Source of the DNA: Lactifluus volemus
Lineage: Eukaryota; Basidiomycota; Agaricomycetes; Russulales; Russulaceae
Direction of reading: 5' to 3'
NCBI GenBank assembly: GCA_022376515.1
Contig: WTXI01000003.1
Span: forward strand, 1,116,001-1,180,000
Length of the DNA stretch: 64,000 bases
Under the pieces are notes generated by a model. That model searched no databases. It had not been told where the DNA came from and saw only the letters and a list, made by a program, of their open reading frames with translations. Numbering within the stretch: the first letter of the stretch is position 1; each line of letters begins with the position of its first letter. The position numbers were made by a program, and so were the translations under genes. This document shows, piece after piece, positions 57,952-64,000 of this stretch.

Positions 57952-58290
57952 CTATCTCCCATAGCACATAGCAGCCAGATTGAGTGCATATTCGCACTCG
58001 CCCTTGCACCCTCTGATCGCTGCTGGCATGATAGTCGCAGGTAGGTTTCCATCAGTTACGTATTCCGCATTTGGGATCTTTTGAGCAGAGAACTTGAGGC
58101 CTATGTTTGCTTCCAACAGATCCTGAATCGCTGTCCACCGCTCTGTCTCCGGTTCATACCATTTATATGCGGCCTCAATGAAATTTGTCAAGAAGCTTGA
58201 GTGCCCTCTCAGAAGGGGGAGCTTGACGCCAGTCTTTGAAGCGCCCAAACGCTCCGCCGACTCGGAGTGAAGCGACAGGTATCGTATCCC
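57952..58290 (-). pseudogene. Fragment A of a decayed hypothetical gene pair
   Basis: Reads FIEAAYKWYEPETERWTAIQ followed by DLLEANIGLKFSAQK. Nucleotide similarity to 59130-59345 is evident (both contain a variant of CCTTCTGAG, GGCACT, AAGCT, GAGGCCGC, ATGGTATG and GGAGAC). The two differ by a shift near CTTGAC-AAATTTCATTGAGG, so at least one is broken. No known domain. Confidence 0.4.
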
Positions 58291-59129
58291 ACTCGAACGG
58301 ACGGTTCATACCTATGGCATGTTCTGAGTCCTACTAGTTTCCTAACGCCAAAGGGTAGCTCAGGGACGAGCGTGATCCCCTTTCAATTTCTCGCTTGAAG
58401 TTCCGAATACCCGGCAGATCGAAGCCTTCATTACCTTTTTGTGGAATTGCTCACGCTCTGTCCAATTAAAAATTGTTCAACTAGAGAATCGAGCCTCTTA
58501 CTCACCGGTAAGGCTGACAAAAATATGAAAGATACCCTTAGGAGGTATCTGGCCACATCTTCAAGCATATTTGAGAAATTGGTTTCCATTCAGGGCGTAG
58601 ACTCGTGGCAAACGGCGTCTGCGATACCGTTTAAACTCACATTCACCTGCAAGATTCCAGCCAGCTCGCTAGCTACATTAATGTCCACACGGAATTGTTG
58701 ATGTGGCGCACCTTCATGAGGGTAGGTTCGAAAGTATTCAAACCACGACGAGCACGGCTTGTGAGGATCAGGTTCGACAAGGCCGCCAATATGTGCATTC
58801 GGAGTGCATCTTGTCTCCTTTGACGAACGTATCAGTGGCCATCGTAGTACATGTAAATGGGAGAAAAAGGAGGTAACATTCGAGTAGGAAAAGATGCCAG
58901 TTATATAGTATGATACTTGTGGATCTATAACGAGTGGCTTGCCAGTGACGTATGTGTTCTGACTGTTCTGACCATTCGAAAGTATCACTCAGCGGGGCTA
59001 TCATTCTACGAGTGGCCGATTTCTTTTGGGTTGGTGACATAGTTCTCCAGGGACCTCATGTGATCAGGAAAATTCTAGCGCTGAATGTCTCAGATGGCAG
59101 GGTAACGCTCCCCACGGGTCGTTTTGTTG
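58291..59129. other. Region between the decayed fragments
   Basis: Contains a minus-strand open stretch at 58590-58750 (WFEYFRTYPHEGAPHQQF, then RVDINVASELAGILQ) that may belong to the same degenerate locus. No start, domain or splice pattern found. Confidence 0.3.
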
Positions 59130-59345
59130 AAGAAGTGTGAGTTCGGCTGCACGCCAACCTAACCTTGGCCATGATTGGTCATAGAGGATCCATTCTCCGT
59201 CTTTTCTTCTAACAGACCCTGAAACTCTGACCATCGCTCCGTCTCCGACCCATACCATTCACACGCGGCCTCAGCGAAATCGTCAAGGAGCTTCAGTGCC
59301 CACTCAGAAGGGGCAATCGGCTTGGTTGCCCAACTCAAGTCGGAT
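59130..59345 (-). pseudogene. Fragment B of a decayed hypothetical gene pair
   Basis: Reads APSEWALKLLDDFAEAACEW then YGSETERWSEFQGLLEEKTE, parallel to fragment A. It ends in a stop soon after. Family unknown. Confidence 0.4.
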
Positions 59346-61279
59346 ATGTATGATCAATGTCACTTTGAGGTGCTCCATGCGCATTCACTTACTCAGTTCT
59401 GACCCTTCTGCTACCTGGATCGACCGCATCTTTGTGGTAGTTACATGTTGCGATATACAAAGATTCTAGCTTGAAAAAAAAAGGGTTGGCGGTGCGACAA
59501 TTTCGATGTTGTGTTCTATTCCATCAACTACACTTGTCCTACAATGTATATCTAGTTCCCTTTTCTTTTGGCCCGGTGACGTTATTACCCATTCTCTACA
59601 GTACAGCGTGTAAGTCGGCGCGACGGAAATCCCATCAAGGCAAGCCTGTTGCCTAAAAGCGTGTCAGACACGCTTCCATGACTGAAATTTGCTCAGCACA
59701 CAGTACAGTCACGGTACAATTGCATACGAGTTGTCTAACCCCACGAAGGTATCTGGCATCCCTCTAATCTAGTTGTCGGACTAGTCACGCTGCGTAATGC
59801 CAGGTGTCCAACTGTTCACTTCTCCCTACACGGAATCACGTTTTCTGCGCATGGGCTTGCCATGAGTACGCATGCCGTATGATCGCTTGAGCTTAAGGTT
59901 ATGCCCTTTCCACAGTCTCACGGTACAGGAAGTACCACCCTCATCACCGTGCCGACGTTGAGATATATTAACTCGTTCCTAGACCTTGTCGAATGGAACA
60001 GGGACAAGGAGATGCAATAATACCATTTTCACATGCGCGGTATTGGCAGTGGACTTTTCAAATGTACTTGAGCTGACAATATCACCATGGCAAGCACGAC
60101 TGCAGTCGTACGCGTTCTTAGATGAGTAAAAAAAAGGCACCACTGATACATCCATGTTTCTTCGTGTCTCTCGTCTTTGTCTCGTGGTCCGGACTGAGGA
60201 ACCAGAGTCCGAAAACCCACGATGGGGTGCCTCGTTGAAGCCATCGTGACCACGTCAGCTGTGAGGGCCACCTCTACTAGCCCTAAACCGAGTAATTAAA
60301 GTGATTAAAGCACACCCAACTCAAGACAAGTCGAGTGTGTCACGCGCCTCTTGGTTGTCCTTGTCCTCTTCTGCGTCTTGGATGCCGCCCGTTCGCGTCA
60401 CGGTGGACTCGGAATTGAACATTAGGGACTATATATATATACTGTCCTTAGGAGAGAAACTAGTAGGCAGTAGGCGATCGAGGCCTCCACGCCCCTGACC
60501 ACCTGTCTAATCAAATGTTTGGTGGACACGTCCAGGGCCAGGGGAGAGGGGGAAATACCATCACCCCTTTTTCTAAGGAAAGGGTCGTCCCATCTTTGCA
60601 GATACAATCAACGCAGTTTTCCGGCTGGAAGTGCATGAACGTGGGCGTGGGCGTGAAATGTGATGTCAGCTGGGAGACGAAGCACACAGATGCACCATGG
60701 GCGCGAGGCGCCAAACTTGACAGGGTGCGGCGTTCCGTGTTTGGTTCTACATGACAGCACGCAGGATCTAGTAGTCCCCCTGCCGCTCTGGGTCTGCAAT
60801 GAGAGAAAATGTATGATTCACTTGACTGGCTACTTGCTGTAGAGTCGCGTCATCCGAGTCGTGGTTGCCCCTGCCGCTTTCCGCCGGGGGGCATTCCAAA
60901 CAAGAAACTTCTCATTCTTCCTTGTTCATCACAAGCCGGTCAAATATAGCACCTTGTGTGGCGACCAATCATACTTATAAAGAATACCAAGGGGACCCAA
61001 ACTATCGAGTGGATTCTAAGCGGCCGTAGAGGCTTACATGGAGGCCATGCGTGAGAGAACGTTCTGCCAAGAAGTCGAGAAGACATGGGCATGCGAGCCC
61101 CCCAAAAGCATTGGATTCACAGAAGTCTCATTATGGATCGCTTCTGGAGCACGCCATATTCCATGAGGTCCCACCAATATCTGCAAGGCGTCTGTGCCGG
61201 GAATGCATTTGTGAATGGCATTGTCAGCACATCAAAGAATACAGGATAAAAAATGAAAGAGACAATGATAATGTTATCG
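59346..61279. other. 1.9 kb without a recognised gene
   Basis: No protein family recognised on either strand. A perfect 19-nt palindrome lies at 59657-59675 and a TA-dinucleotide run at 60431-60441. The high end is the 3' flank of PRP2. Confidence 0.4.

Positions 61280-64000
<2,721 letters not shown>

Overview
The window is nuclear DNA of a filamentous basidiomycete, almost certainly a mushroom-forming Agaricomycete. Genes lie densely on both strands and are cut by many short GT-AG introns (mostly 47-65 nt). The protein families are fungal: Zn2Cys6 regulator, GMC oxidoreductase, P450, Dal5-type permease, alternative oxidase and an F-box family I associate with Agaricomycetes. I saw no bacterial operon, rRNA, tRNA, CRISPR array or intact transposon.

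Layout. 0-7 kb: start of a GDA1-type Golgi nucleoside diphosphatase, a Gcn4/Cpc1-like bZIP regulator with a long leader, and a CRAL-TRIO/RhoGAP protein with a 12-nt microexon, all on the minus strand. 7.5-11.5 kb: a decayed permease copy, then an intact 18-exon permease with a 5-nt microexon. 11.6-17.7 kb: F-box protein, then a mitochondrial block in which NDUFAF6 and SDHAF1 share a 99-bp divergent promoter and uL29m is tail-to-tail with SDHAF1. 18-28 kb: Zn2Cys6 factor, SUMO ligase Nse2, uS12m and a Spo71-like PH protein. 28.4-38.5 kb: an oxidative group of P450, divergent GMC oxidoreductase and two tandem SDR paralogues. 39.6-43.7 kb: alternative oxidase and carnitine acetyltransferase. 44-46 kb: a cluster of hairpins, including a 151-bp near-perfect palindrome, followed by an ankyrin-repeat relic. 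46.7-57.2 kb: DeSI-thioredoxin-PUL fusion, a Pex8 candidate ending in SRL, a DUF952 protein, a membrane protein and a mitochondrial carrier. 57.5-61.2 kb: mostly non-coding with decayed paralogous fragments. 61.3-64 kb: most of the spliceosomal DEAH helicase Prp2.

Themes. Mitochondrial and peroxisomal metabolism is over-represented (NDUFAF6, SDHAF1, uL29m, uS12m, AOX, carnitine acetyltransferase, a carrier, the Pex8 candidate). Genes with conserved products repeatedly carry one apparent missing base, usually in a short homopolymer. There are at least a dozen such breaks and all have the same sign, which points to sequencing under-calls rather than a dozen pseudogenes. Exon models were built by eye from splice signals and family knowledge. 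Where a gene has a frame break I describe it and do not reconstruct the sequence.
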